DNA from: CAYGUK01 sp964352985
GTDB taxonomy: Bacteria > Pseudomonadota > Gammaproteobacteria > JAHCLG01
NCBI GenBank assembly: GCA_964352985.1
Contig: CAYGUK010000065.1
Location: forward strand, 1-21,701
Reading direction: 5' to 3'
Length of the DNA stretch: 21,701 nucleotides
The notes beneath the pieces were generated by a model. That model worked only from the letters and a program-made list of their open reading frames with translations. It was not told the DNA's origin and made no database searches. Below are positions 1 to 8,685 of this stretch, one piece after another. Position 1 is the first letter of the stretch. The number at the start of each line of letters is the position of its first letter. The position numbers and the translations under genes are program-made.

Positions 1-215
1 GTGATTTAGAAAAATTACGTTCAGTTGCCAAAAATATTGAAGGGCGTACTATTTGCGCGCACGGTGAGGCTGCAGCTTGGCCTGTTGGCGGTATGTTAAA
101 ACATTTTTGGGATGAATTTGAATATCACATTGTGAATAAACAATGTTTACCAGAAACATGTGGTAAAACAGATAATCAAGTTAATACCACTAAAAGAGAA
201 GCACACGCAGAGTAA
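1..215 (+). CDS. nuoF: NADH-quinone oxidoreductase subunit F (NuoF), C-terminal end only
   Basis: The reading frame is open from the left edge (first full codon at 3) to a TAA at 213-215, about 70 residues. It reads GRTICAHGEAAAWPVGG, closely matching the TIC-x-x-GEAAAWP segment near the C-terminus of NuoF/NQO1/NDUFV1, the FMN- and NADH-binding subunit that takes electrons from NADH at the tip of the peripheral arm. The Cys of TICA in that family ligates the N3 [4Fe-4S] cluster. The tail beyond the conserved part (after HFWDEFEYH) is hydrophilic and ends in EAHAE. nuoG starts 5 bases after the stop, so the two genes are co-transcribed. The start and most of the gene lie outside the window. 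Confidence 0.95.
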   Translation, partial: DLEKLRSVAKNIEGRTICAHGEAAAWPVGGMLKHFWDEFEYHIVNKQCLPETCGKTDNQVNTTKREAHAE

Positions 216-220
216 TAAAG

Positions 221-2599
221 ATGATCGATATTGAAATTGATGGAAAAAAAATCCAAGTACCAGAAGGGACGATGATAATTGAAGCCGCCGATAAACATGG
301 CATTCATATTCCGCGTTTTTGTTATCATAAAAAATTATCTATTGCGGCTAACTGCCGCATGTGTTTAGTGGAAGTCGAAAGAGCACCAAAAGCTTTACCC
401 GCTTGCGCAACACCTGTTACTTCCGGGATGAAAATTTTTACACAAACAGATACGGCTATTGAAGCACAAAAAGCAGTAATGGAATTTTTACTCATTAACC
501 ATCCTTTAGATTGTCCGATATGCGATCAAGGTGGTCAATGCGAGTTGCAAGATATTGCAATGGGATATGGTAAAGGTGTTTCTCGTTATAACGAAGGGAA
601 ACGTGCCGTTGAAGATGAAAACCTAGGTTCACTTATTGCAACTGACATGACTCGTTGCATTCATTGCACGCGTTGTGTTCGTTTTGGCGAAGAAATCGCC
701 GGTATTCGTGAGATGGGTGTTACAGGTCGTGGTGAAGAATCAAAAATTGGCACCTATATCGAAAAAAGTTTAACTTCCGAAATGTCAGGAAATATTATAG
801 ATGTTTGTCCTGTGGGCGCTTTAACATCAAAACCTTTTCGTTTTCAAGCCCGGGCCTGGGAATTAACTCAACATCAGTCAATTGCTCCTCACGATTGTAT
901 CGGTTCAAATATCAATTTACACATTAGACGTAATGAGGTTTTACGAGTTGTTCCTCGTGAAAATGAAGACTTGAATGAAGTTTGGTTATCCGATCGTGAT
1001 CGATTCAGTTACGAAGGTTTAATGAGTGACGATCGCGTAGCAAAACCTATGATAAAACGTGAAGGAAAATGGGGTGAATGTGATTGGAGTGAAGCGTTAA
1101 ATTTTGTTGCAGAAAAATTAAATAAAGTGAAAGCGCATCATTCGCCCAACCAAGTTGGCGCAATCATTTCACCTAATGCCACACTCGAAGAACATTATTT
1201 ATTGCAAAAAGTGATGAGAGAATATGGTTGTCATAATATCGATCACCGTATTCGACGAGTTGATTTTCGAAATAATGATAATTTACCTTTATGCCCCACT
1301 TCAAGTTTTACTCTTGCTGAATTAGAAGACAGTGAAGCGGTATTACTTGTTGGTAGTGATATTCAACGTGAACAACCTATTGCTTGTCTGCGTCTTAGAA
1401 AAGCAGTTATCAATAATGATGCGTTGGTGATGTCCGTCAATCCAATAAATTATGATTTTAATTTTGATCAACACGAAGCAATTATTGTTGCGCCAAATCA
1501 AATCGTATTTGAGTTAGCGGCCATATTAAAAGCGCTTATTAGTGATCAAACTTCAAATCAAAATGTGGCAGATATTCTCAAACTTATCAGTAATATTGAG
1601 CCATCTAAAAAACATTTAAATATAGCCGAAATTTTAAAATCCAAATCGAATACCAGTTTAGTTATTGGTGCTATCGCACAACACCATCCCGAGGCATGTG
1701 TCATTCAAGCATTGGCAGAACATATCGCAGCATTAACTAGTAGTCGTTGTGGTATGTTAACTAATGGTGCAAATGGGGCAGGTGCGTGGTTAGCGGGAGC
1801 TGTTCCACACCGTCAAGCAGCGGGACAAAGTGTCACAACCCCCGGTCTTAATTGTCGTGAAATGTTTAGCAATCAATTAAAGGCTTATGTGTTATTTAAT
1901 TTAGAACCTGAATTAGATTGCGCAAGCCCGCAAACTATCACCAGCGCATTAACGCAAGCTGATTTTGTTGTTTCTATTTCGCCTTTTAACGGAGGCGTTT
2001 TAAATGCTCATGCGGATGTGATATTACCTATCGCGCCTTTTTCAGAAACATCAGGCACATTTGTTAATGCGATGGGTAATTGGCAGCACTTTACTGGTGG
2101 TGTGTCTTCTTTTGGCGAATCAAGACCAGGTTGGAAAGTATTGCGTGTTTTGGGTAATTTATTAGATGTTTCAGGTTGCGATTATATTTCAAGTGAAGAA
2201 GTTCGTGATGAATTACGCGATTTATTAGATAAAGCAAACTTACAAACATCGCCATATCAAATTACATCATTCCCAACAGTTGATAAATCAAAATTCCAGC
2301 GTATTACTGAATGGCCGATGTATCGCGCGGATAATCTTGTCAGACGCTCTAAACCATTACAAGAATCAAAAGCCAGTGAATGTGCTGAAATTCGAATCAA
2401 TGAAACGATGATTAAAACGTTAAACTTAGAAGACGATAAAAAGGCAATTGCTGTGCAAAATAATGTGGCAATTGAGTTACCGCTGATTGTAGATAATAGA
2501 ATTCCTGATAATTGCGTTTATGTTCCAGCTGGATTTTCGCAAACTGCAAAACTAGGGGATTCATTTGGCTCAATCGAGATTAAAAAGATAGGCGATTAA
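221..2599 (+). CDS. nuoG: NADH-quinone oxidoreductase subunit G (NuoG)
   Basis: This is the large FeS subunit (792 aa) of the complex I peripheral arm, relaying electrons from NuoF toward NuoI. The N-terminal 2Fe-2S ferredoxin domain shows C34, C45, C48 and C62 (N1b ligands). The next motif has H94, C98, C101 and C107 (N5, with the family's unusual His ligand). A 4Fe-4S motif follows with C146, C149, C152 and C196 in DVCPVGALTSKPF (N4). The remainder is the catalytically silent molybdopterin-oxidoreductase-like fold. Only one Cys (C226) lies in the roughly 80 residues after DVCPVGAL, where enzymes carrying the extra N7 cluster have a cluster of Cys, so N7 appears absent as in the mitochondrial subunit. 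The ATG at 221 aligns with the ferredoxin start. Spacing is 5 nt from nuoF and 4 nt to nuoH. Confidence 0.97.
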   Translation: MIDIEIDGKKIQVPEGTMIIEAADKHGIHIPRFCYHKKLSIAANCRMCLVEVERAPKALPACATPVTSGMKIFTQTDTAIEAQKAVMEFLLINHPLDCPICDQGGQCELQDIAMGYGKGVSRYNEGKRAVEDENLGSLIATDMTRCIHCTRCVRFGEEIAGIREMGVTGRGEESKIGTYIEKSLTSEMSGNIIDVCPVGALTSKPFRFQARAWELTQHQSIAPHDCIGSNINLHIRRNEVLRVVPRENEDLNEVWLSDRDRFSYEGLMSDDRVAKPMIKREGKWGECDWSEALNFVAEKLNKVKAHHSPNQVGAIISPNATLEEHYLLQKVMREYGCHNIDHRIRRVDFRNNDNLPLCPTSSFTLAELEDSEAVLLVGSDIQREQPIACLRLRKAVINNDALVMSVNPINYDFNFDQHEAIIVAPNQIVFELAAILKALISDQTSNQNVADILKLISNIEPSKKHLNIAEILKSKSNTSLVIGAIAQHHPEACVIQALAEHIAALTSSRCGMLTNGANGAGAWLAGAVPHRQAAGQSVTTPGLNCREMFSNQLKAYVLFNLEPELDCASPQTITSALTQADFVVSISPFNGGVLNAHADVILPIAPFSETSGTFVNAMGNWQHFTGGVSSFGESRPGWKVLRVLGNLLDVSGCDYISSEEVRDELRDLLDKANLQTSPYQITSFPTVDKSKFQRITEWPMYRADNLVRRSKPLQESKASECAEIRINETMIKTLNLEDDKKAIAVQNNVAIELPLIVDNRIPDNCVYVPAGFSQTAKLGDSFGSIEIKKIGD

Positions 2600-2603
2600 T
2601 ACA

Positions 2604-3629
2604 ATGTGGGATGGGATTTTAACCTTAATTTGGATTGTTATAAAAATTATTATTATAGTAGTACCTTTATTACTATGTGTCGCATATTTAACTTATTTTG
2701 AACGTAAAGTGATTGGTTATATTCAATCACGTATCGGACCAAACCGCGTTGGCCCTTATGGTTTATTACAACCTATAGCAGATGCGGCAAAATTACTTTT
2801 CAAAGAAATTATGATACCCACAAAGTCAAATAAATATCTATTTGTGGTTGCACCGATGTTGAGTATTGCACCTGCACTTGCTGTGTGGGCTGTTATTCCT
2901 TTCCAAGAACGTTTAGTTCTTGCCAATATTAATGCAGGTGTATTATATGTTTTTGCTATTTCGTCAATTGGTATTTATGGCGTGCTAATTGCAGGTTGGG
3001 CATCCAATTCACGTTACGCTTTATTAGGTGCGTTGCGAGCAGCAGCACAAACGATTTCTTACGAAATTGCGATGGGCTTTGCTTTAATTGGCGTGTTAAT
3101 GTCAGCGGGTAATATGAATTTATCGCAAATTGTCTTACATCAAGGTGGTGGCATTTGGCATTGGTATTTTATTCCCCTTTTTCCATTATTTTTAGTTTAT
3201 TGGATTTCTGGTGTTGCTGAAACAAACCGCGCGCCTTTTGACGTTGCAGAAGGTGAATCAGAAATTGTTGCAGGCTTTCATGTTGAATATTCCGGGATGG
3301 CATTTGCTATATTCTTCCTTGCCGAATATGCAAATATGATTTTAGTCTCTACATTAATTACGATTTTCTTCTTAGGCGGTTGGTTATCACCTTTTCAAGG
3401 TATCCCAGTACTGGGTCCCATGTTTGCTTGGGTACCAGGTATAGTTTGGTTATTAATTAAAGTATGTTTCTTTTTATTCGTTTATTTGTGGCTGCGAGCA
3501 ACTTTTCCACGCTATCGTTATGATCAAATCATGCGTTTAGGTTGGAAAGTATTGATTCCGGTAACCATTGTTTGGTTAGTGGTTGTTGGTTTTGCGGTAG
3601 AGCTTCATTTAGCACCCTGGTTTAGCTAA
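2604..3629 (+). CDS. nuoH: NADH-quinone oxidoreductase subunit H (NuoH)
   Basis: This is the complex I membrane subunit (341 aa) that, with NuoB and NuoD, forms the quinone chamber and links quinone chemistry to proton pumping. The family signatures are present: YFERK (31-35), GPNRVGPYGLLQPIADAAKL (45-64), and ETNRAPFDVAEGESE (206-220), whose acidic residues E216, E218 and E220 belong to the conserved charged loop at the quinone cavity. FFLAEYANM (237-245) is also typical. The hydropathy is that of a protein with about eight membrane helices, and the length is normal for the family. It begins 4 nt after nuoG and ends 9 nt before nuoI. An AGG within the nuoG end (about 2590) is the only ribosome-binding-site-like sequence near the start. 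Confidence 0.97.
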   Translation: MWDGILTLIWIVIKIIIIVVPLLLCVAYLTYFERKVIGYIQSRIGPNRVGPYGLLQPIADAAKLLFKEIMIPTKSNKYLFVVAPMLSIAPALAVWAVIPFQERLVLANINAGVLYVFAISSIGIYGVLIAGWASNSRYALLGALRAAAQTISYEIAMGFALIGVLMSAGNMNLSQIVLHQGGGIWHWYFIPLFPLFLVYWISGVAETNRAPFDVAEGESEIVAGFHVEYSGMAFAIFFLAEYANMILVSTLITIFFLGGWLSPFQGIPVLGPMFAWVPGIVWLLIKVCFFLFVYLWLRATFPRYRYDQIMRLGWKVLIPVTIVWLVVVGFAVELHLAPWFS

Positions 3630-3638
3630 AAGGCAGAT

Positions 3639-4130
3639 GTGATGAGATGGATTAAAAATCTAGTAAAAAGTTTTTTATTGTGGGAGCTGTTAAAAGGTTT
3701 ACGCTTAACAGGTAAATATTTTTTCAAGAAAAAAATTACGATTCAATTTCCAGAAGAAAAAACACCGTATTCAAATCGTTTTCGCGGGTTGCATGCGTTA
3801 AGACGATATCCAAATGGCGAAGAACGTTGTATCGCCTGTAAGTTATGTGAAGCAGTTTGCCCAGCACTTGCTATTACTATTGAAGCAGAACCACGTGAAG
3901 ATGGTTCAAGACGAACAACACGTTATGACATTGATTTATTTAAATGTATTTTTTGCGGTTTTTGTGAAGAATCTTGTCCTGTTGATTCTATCGTTGAAAC
4001 CAGTCACTCGTTGTACCATTTTGAAGAACGCGGTGAAAATATTATGACTAAACAAAAATTACTAGCGATAGGCGATAAATATGAAGAACAAATTGCAGCC
4101 GATCGCGCTTATGATGCGGAGTATCGATAA
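3639..4130 (+). CDS. nuoI: NADH-quinone oxidoreductase subunit I (NuoI)
   Basis: This is the peripheral-arm subunit (163 aa) carrying the two [4Fe-4S] clusters N6a and N6b that pass electrons to NuoB/N2. Two complete ferredoxin motifs are visible: C64-x2-C67-x2-C70-x3-C74-P and C103-x2-C106-x2-C109-x3-C113-P. An amphipathic N-terminal helix and the conserved FRGLHALRRYPNGEERC lead into the first motif. The start is ambiguous: GTG at 3639 is immediately followed by ATG at 3642, and the AGG at 3631-3633 is 5 nt from the first and 8 nt from the second, so ATG at 3642 (162 aa) is at least as likely. The TAA at 4128-4130 abuts the ATG of nuoJ without a gap, implying translational coupling. Confidence 0.96.
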   Translation: MMRWIKNLVKSFLLWELLKGLRLTGKYFFKKKITIQFPEEKTPYSNRFRGLHALRRYPNGEERCIACKLCEAVCPALAITIEAEPREDGSRRTTRYDIDLFKCIFCGFCEESCPVDSIVETSHSLYHFEERGENIMTKQKLLAIGDKYEEQIAADRAYDAEYR

Positions 4131-4781
4131 ATGGATTGGGGTGTAATAATTCAACATATTGTTTTTTTTGTTTTTGCTATTACTTTAGTGTTAGCAAGTC
4201 TTATGGTTGTATTATCTCGTAATCCAGTGCGTGGTGTTTTATTTCTAGTCTTATGTTTTGTTTGCACTGCTGTGTTATGGATTTTATTACAAGCTGAATT
4301 TTTAGGTTTAATTTTAGTCTTGGTTTATGTTGGTGCGGTGATGACACTTTTCTTATTTGTGGTCATGATGCTCGATATCGATATTGTGCCTGAACAACAA
4401 GGCTTTGTTAGATATTTACCGCTGGGTTTAATTGTCGTTGCCATTTTAGTTGGCATGATGATTTGGGTCGTCGCACCCAGTCATTTCCATTACGCACAGG
4501 CTCCAATTGTACCCAGTAAAATTGGTGTCCAATATAGTAATGTCTATGCTATCGGTAGCGTGTTATATACCGAATATTTATTACCACTCGAATTAGCTGG
4601 CGTGCTGTTATTAGTAGCAATGATATCTGCAATTAGTTTGGCATTTCGTGGTCGACGTCAAACATCTAAAGCACAAGTTGCATCTCAACAAATTAGTGTT
4701 CGTAAAAGCGATCGAATTAGAATTATCAAAATGCCTAGCTCGAAAAAGTCAGGCAACAAAGATGATGAGGGAGAACAATGA
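4131..4781 (+). CDS. nuoJ: NADH-quinone oxidoreductase subunit J (NuoJ)
   Basis: This is a membrane-arm subunit (216 aa), the ND6 homologue, next to the quinone chamber; its third helix undergoes the coil-to-pi-bulge change during coupling in better-studied complexes. The family motif QAEFLGLILVLVYVGAVMTL (54-73) is present with E56 and Y66, and NPVRGVLFLV (31-40) precedes it. Five hydrophobic segments fit the fold. The C-terminal tail from about 173 to 216 is hydrophilic, basic and then acidic (RGRRQ ... KKSGNKDDEGEQ), about 30 residues longer than the E. coli protein, a moderate lineage-specific extension. The last codons contain GAGGGAG (4767-4773), which serves as the ribosome binding site of nuoK, and the two genes overlap by ATGA. 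Confidence 0.95.
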   Translation: MDWGVIIQHIVFFVFAITLVLASLMVVLSRNPVRGVLFLVLCFVCTAVLWILLQAEFLGLILVLVYVGAVMTLFLFVVMMLDIDIVPEQQGFVRYLPLGLIVVAILVGMMIWVVAPSHFHYAQAPIVPSKIGVQYSNVYAIGSVLYTEYLLPLELAGVLLLVAMISAISLAFRGRRQTSKAQVASQQISVRKSDRIRIIKMPSSKKSGNKDDEGEQ

Positions 4782-5083
4782 TTCCATTATCTTATTATTT
4801 AATTGTTGGCGCCATCGTATTTGCAATCAGTTTGGCTGGCATCGCGATAAACAGAAAAAATGTGATCACATTATTAATGTGTATCGAATTAAATCTATTA
4901 GCAGTAAATATGAATTTTATTGCATTTTCACATTTCCTCAATAATATCGCAGGCGATGTTTTTGTTTTCTTTATATTAACTGTGGCGGCAGCAGAGGCTG
5001 CTATTGGGCTTGCTATTTTAATGTTAATTTTCCGCAACCGTGGAACGATTGATGTTGAACAATTAAATCAATTAAAGGGATAG
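4778..5083 (+). CDS. nuoK: NADH-quinone oxidoreductase subunit K (NuoK)
   Basis: This is a small membrane-arm subunit (101 aa), the ND4L homologue with three helices, part of the proton path linking the quinone site to the antiporter-like subunits. The two conserved buried glutamates are visible: E37 in CIELNLLAVN and E73 in VAAAEAAIGLAI, the counterparts of E. coli E36 and E72. Length is standard for the family. The ATG overlaps the nuoJ stop (ATGA at 4778-4781) behind a strong GAGGGAG site, so translation is coupled. It ends 3 nt before the nuoL start, and AAAGGGA (4075-like spacing at 5075-5080) near its end serves nuoL. Confidence 0.96.
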   Translation: MIPLSYYLIVGAIVFAISLAGIAINRKNVITLLMCIELNLLAVNMNFIAFSHFLNNIAGDVFVFFILTVAAAEAAIGLAILMLIFRNRGTIDVEQLNQLKG

Positions 5084-5086
5084 AAC

Positions 5087-7069
5087 GTGTTAGAAAATTT
5101 ACACTCAATTATTGCTTTAATCGTCTTAGTCCCTGCGGGTACGAGTTTAGTCGCTGGTATTTTAGGGCATAAAATTGGACGAGTTGCTTCTCATCGGGTA
5201 ACGATTGCCGGATTATGGGTTTCTTTTATTTTATCGTTATATGTGGCCAAGTTAATTTTTATTGATCAAATTGGGGCACAATCGTGGACGGTATATAGTT
5301 GGGTAGATAGTGGTAGCTTTTCGTTTCCTATTGGTATCTTAGTTGATCAACTTTCATCGTTAATGTTATTAGTCGTCACGTTTGTTTCTTTATTAGTCCA
5401 TATTTATAGTATTGGCTACATGGAAGATGATCCGGGTTATCAACGCTTTTTTAGTTATATCTCAGCGTTTACCTTTTTCATGTTATGTTTAATTTTAGGC
5501 AATAATTTTCTAGTTTTATTTTTTGGTTGGGAAGGTGTTGGTTTAGTTTCTTATTTACTTATCGGATTTTGGTTTACCAAACCTTCAGCGGTTGATGGAA
5601 GTTTAAAAGCCTTTTTAGCCAACCGTGTGGGCGATTTTGGTTTTATTCTTGGTCTCGGTGCAATATTAACTTATTTTGGCACATTGGATTATCACACTGT
5701 TTTTAGTTCAGCAAATGCGCTTGCTGCTAGAGGAGAAACCATTACCATTATTCCGGGATTGCATTGGCATGCTATTACGGTAATTTGTATTTTATTATTT
5801 ATTGGCGCAATGGGTAAATCTGCGCAAATTCCGTTACATGTTTGGTTACCTGAATCAATGGAAGGTCCAACACCCATTTCAGCATTAATTCATGCTGCAA
5901 CTATGGTGACAGCCGGTATTTATATGGTTGCAAGATTATCACCCATGTTTGAATTGTCACCAGTTGCTCTGAGTGTGGTGCTTATATTAGGGGCTGCTGG
6001 AGCATTGTTCTTGGGTATTTTAGGGATAGTGCAATTCGATATTAAACGCGTGATTGCTTATTCTACTTTATCGCAATTAGGTTATATGATGGCAGCACTC
6101 GGTGCTTCTGCTTTTTCAGCGGGTATTTTCCATCTTGCCATGCATGCTTGTTTTAAAGCCTTGTTATTCTTAGCGGCAGGTTCCGTTATTATCGGCATGC
6201 ATCATGAACAAGATATGCGGAAGATGGGCGGATTATATAAATATATGCCTATTACTTATATTACCTTTTTAATTGGTGGGTTAGCGCTTGCTGCAATTCC
6301 ACCTTTTTCAGGTTTTTATTCTAAAGATGCGATTATTGAAGCAGTTGGTGAATCACATATTTTTGGTTCCGGTTTTGCTTATATTTGTGTGTTGCTCGGT
6401 TCTTTTGTGACTGCTTGTTACACCTTTAGAGCATTCTTTATGACTTTCCATGGTAAAGAAAAATTTGATGATCATACTCGTGAACATTTAAAAGAATCAC
6501 CTTGGGTTGTTTGGTTGCCCTTAGTGTGTTTAGCTATTCCATCTATTTTCCTAGGGTTTATGTTGATTTATAAAATCCTATACGCACCGCATCCTTTATT
6601 AGGCAATGCTATTTATGTCGCAAGCCAATATGATGTGTTAGGTGAAATGGCAACACATTATCATGGCGCTTGGAATATGGTATTACATGCCTTTACAACT
6701 TTACCATTTTGGTTTGCTATTGCGGGTGTGGTGATTACGTGGTTGTTTTATGTTAAAGCACCGAAATTACCAGCAAGTTTAGTTAGCAAGCTGGGTATTA
6801 TTTATATTATTCTAAAACATAAATATGGATTCGATGAATTCAATAATAAAGTATTGGTTAAAGGAACAACTAAATTAGGCAATGTGTTATATAAAATATC
6901 TGATTTAATTTTTATCGATGGCTTTTTTGTGAATGGTTCTGGGCGATTTATTGCAAAATTGTCAAGTGCGGTTCGTCGAGTCCAATCGGGTTATGTCTTT
7001 CACTATGCTTTTGTCATGGTGATTGGGTTATTGGTATTTCTGTGCTGGGTGATGTTAGGAGCAGGCTAA
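5087..7069 (+). CDS. nuoL: NADH-quinone oxidoreductase subunit L (NuoL)
   Basis: This is the distal antiporter-like proton-pumping subunit (660 aa, ND5 homologue) with a lateral helix running along the membrane arm. Conserved charged residues of the pump are in place: E149 in FFGWEGVGL, D183 in RVGDFGF, K244 in AMGKSAQIPLHVWLP, H269 in SALIHAATM, K320 in FDIKRVIAYST, K357 in HACFKALLFL and K413 in FYSKDAI. The C-terminal part, including residues 560-660, fits the long amphipathic helix and terminal membrane anchor. It starts with GTG at 5087, 3 nt after nuoK, with an AAAGGGA-type site just upstream. It is followed by 68 nt, the only sizeable gap in the operon as seen here, which contains an inverted repeat. 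Confidence 0.97.
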   Translation: MLENLHSIIALIVLVPAGTSLVAGILGHKIGRVASHRVTIAGLWVSFILSLYVAKLIFIDQIGAQSWTVYSWVDSGSFSFPIGILVDQLSSLMLLVVTFVSLLVHIYSIGYMEDDPGYQRFFSYISAFTFFMLCLILGNNFLVLFFGWEGVGLVSYLLIGFWFTKPSAVDGSLKAFLANRVGDFGFILGLGAILTYFGTLDYHTVFSSANALAARGETITIIPGLHWHAITVICILLFIGAMGKSAQIPLHVWLPESMEGPTPISALIHAATMVTAGIYMVARLSPMFELSPVALSVVLILGAAGALFLGILGIVQFDIKRVIAYSTLSQLGYMMAALGASAFSAGIFHLAMHACFKALLFLAAGSVIIGMHHEQDMRKMGGLYKYMPITYITFLIGGLALAAIPPFSGFYSKDAIIEAVGESHIFGSGFAYICVLLGSFVTACYTFRAFFMTFHGKEKFDDHTREHLKESPWVVWLPLVCLAIPSIFLGFMLIYKILYAPHPLLGNAIYVASQYDVLGEMATHYHGAWNMVLHAFTTLPFWFAIAGVVITWLFYVKAPKLPASLVSKLGIIYIILKHKYGFDEFNNKVLVKGTTKLGNVLYKISDLIFIDGFFVNGSGRFIAKLSSAVRRVQSGYVFHYAFVMVIGLLVFLCWVMLGAG

Positions 7070-7073
7070 CACT

Positions 7074-7120
7074 TTCTTTAATTTCTACCTGGGTAGAATG
7101 TTAAGGATGTGATTAAAGAA
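7074..7120 (+). repeat. Two-tier inverted repeat between nuoL and nuoM
   Basis: An outer 9-base arm TTCTTTAAT (7074-7082) is exactly complementary to ATTAAAGAA (7112-7120). Directly inside it lies a second perfect pair, TTCTACC (7083-7089) with GGTAGAA (7092-7098), separated by two bases. The 13 unpaired bases 7099-7111 lie 3' of the inner hairpin and contain AAGGA (7103-7107). In RNA this would be a 16-pair stacked stem with one bulge. No U-tract follows, so it does not look like an intrinsic terminator. A role in mRNA processing, stability or differential translation of nuoM is inference. Confidence 0.6.
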
Positions 7121-7137
7121 TGAAAAAGGTTAAGTAG

Positions 7138-8682
7138 ATGTTATATAGTTTTCCATTATTAAGTGTCTTAATTTGGCTACCAATTATTGGTGGTGTAATT
7201 ATTTTAATGACTGGGGATGACAAAAACGCTGAAGCAGCAAAAATCATCGCAGTTGTTGTTGCGACAGCTTCTATCGTGCTATGTGTGCCTTTGTTCTTTG
7301 ATTTTAATTATCACACTTCTGCCATGCAATTTACCGAGCATGCAACATGGATCAAAGATTTTGGGATTTATTATGATTTAGGTGTGGATGGAATTTCCAT
7401 GCCGTTTGTGATTTTGGCAACGTATACTACCTTGGTTGTCGTGCTTGCTAGTATCAAAAGTATTAAAAAACGTGTTGCACAATATCTTGCGTCGTTTTTA
7501 ATTATGCAAGGATTTATGGTTGGGATATTCGTTTCGCTTGATGCTATTTTATTTTATGTTTTCTGGGAAGCGATTTTAATTCCAATGTATATTTGTATCG
7601 GGGTTTGGGGTGGATCCAATCGTTCTTACGCGTCGATTAAGTTTTTCCTTTATACATTTTTAGGATCAGCGCTGATGTTAGTCGCGTTGATCTATTTACA
7701 TTACAAAGCAGATAGTTTTAATATTTTAAAATTTTATCCTGTTAGTTTAACGCTTTCTGAACAAAAGTGGTTGTTTTTAGCATTCCTGCTCGCGTTTGCG
7801 GTGAAAGTACCGATGTGGCCTGTTCACACTTGGTTGCCTGATGCTCATACCGAAGCGCCAGCGGGTGGCTCAGTTATTTTAGCTGCATTAATGTTGAAGA
7901 TGGGGGTTTATGGATTTTTAAGATTTAATTTACCCATCACACCCGATGCCTGCCAACACTTAAATATTTTAATGATTGTGTTATCGTTAATTGCAATTGT
8001 TTATATTGGTTTTGTCGCGATTGTTCAAACCGATATGAAAAAGCTTATTGCGTATTCGTCTATTTCTCATATGGGTTTTGCCACGCTGGGAACCTTTATG
8101 GTTTACCAAATCATTTCCATTACCCATAATTATCGTGATGCATTTATCAGCCTTGAAGGGGGTATGGTGCAAATGTTATCGCATGCTTTCAGTAGTGGTG
8201 CGATGTTCTTAGGCGTTGGGTTTTTATACGACAAACTTCATACTCGCATGATTAAAGATTACGGTGGTGTGGCATCAAAAATGCCTGTGTTTACTGCCAT
8301 GTATTTAGTTTTTTGCATGTCGAATGTTGGTTTACCCGGTACTGCAGGATTTGTGGGTGAATTCATGGTTATTTTATCTGGTTTTAGAACGCATTTTTGG
8401 GTCGCGTTTTTGGCAGCCAGTAGTTTAATCTTGGGTGCATCTTATACGCTGTGGATGTTTAAACGCGTATTCTATGGTCCTGTTGTTCATGAAAAAGTGA
8501 ATACTTTAACCGATGTCAGTGTCTTAGATATTTTTATTTTATGTCTATTAGTGGTTCCTGTATTTTTAATCGGTTTGTATCCCTTACCCTTTTTAAATGT
8601 GTTCCATTCTTCTGTAGGACATTTATTACAGTTAAGTTTGGTTCATAAAGTTTCGGCAGCAAATATTGTGTTAGGACATTAA
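7138..8682 (+). CDS. nuoM: NADH-quinone oxidoreductase subunit M (NuoM)
   Basis: This is an antiporter-like proton-pumping subunit (514 aa, ND4 homologue) of the membrane arm, lying between NuoL and NuoN. Key residues are visible: E144 in YVFWEAILIPMY, K223 in FAVKVPMWPVHTWLPDAHTEAP, and K254 in LMLKMGVYGFLRF, corresponding to the essential Glu/Lys pair and central Lys of the E. coli protein. TDMKKLIAYSSISHMGF follows. Fourteen or so hydrophobic segments are expected from the composition. The ATG at 7138 follows AAAGG (7125-7129) by 8 nt, and a TAG lies immediately upstream in frame, fixing the start. It ends 3 nt before nuoN. Confidence 0.97.
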   Translation: MLYSFPLLSVLIWLPIIGGVIILMTGDDKNAEAAKIIAVVVATASIVLCVPLFFDFNYHTSAMQFTEHATWIKDFGIYYDLGVDGISMPFVILATYTTLVVVLASIKSIKKRVAQYLASFLIMQGFMVGIFVSLDAILFYVFWEAILIPMYICIGVWGGSNRSYASIKFFLYTFLGSALMLVALIYLHYKADSFNILKFYPVSLTLSEQKWLFLAFLLAFAVKVPMWPVHTWLPDAHTEAPAGGSVILAALMLKMGVYGFLRFNLPITPDACQHLNILMIVLSLIAIVYIGFVAIVQTDMKKLIAYSSISHMGFATLGTFMVYQIISITHNYRDAFISLEGGMVQMLSHAFSSGAMFLGVGFLYDKLHTRMIKDYGGVASKMPVFTAMYLVFCMSNVGLPGTAGFVGEFMVILSGFRTHFWVAFLAASSLILGASYTLWMFKRVFYGPVVHEKVNTLTDVSVLDIFILCLLVVPVFLIGLYPLPFLNVFHSSVGHLLQLSLVHKVSAANIVLGH

Positions 8683-8685
8683 AAG

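Noticed and set aside
3814..4047. 77-aa frame inside nuoI
   Set aside because: It is an out-of-frame shadow of the conserved ferredoxin motifs with no own ribosome binding site.
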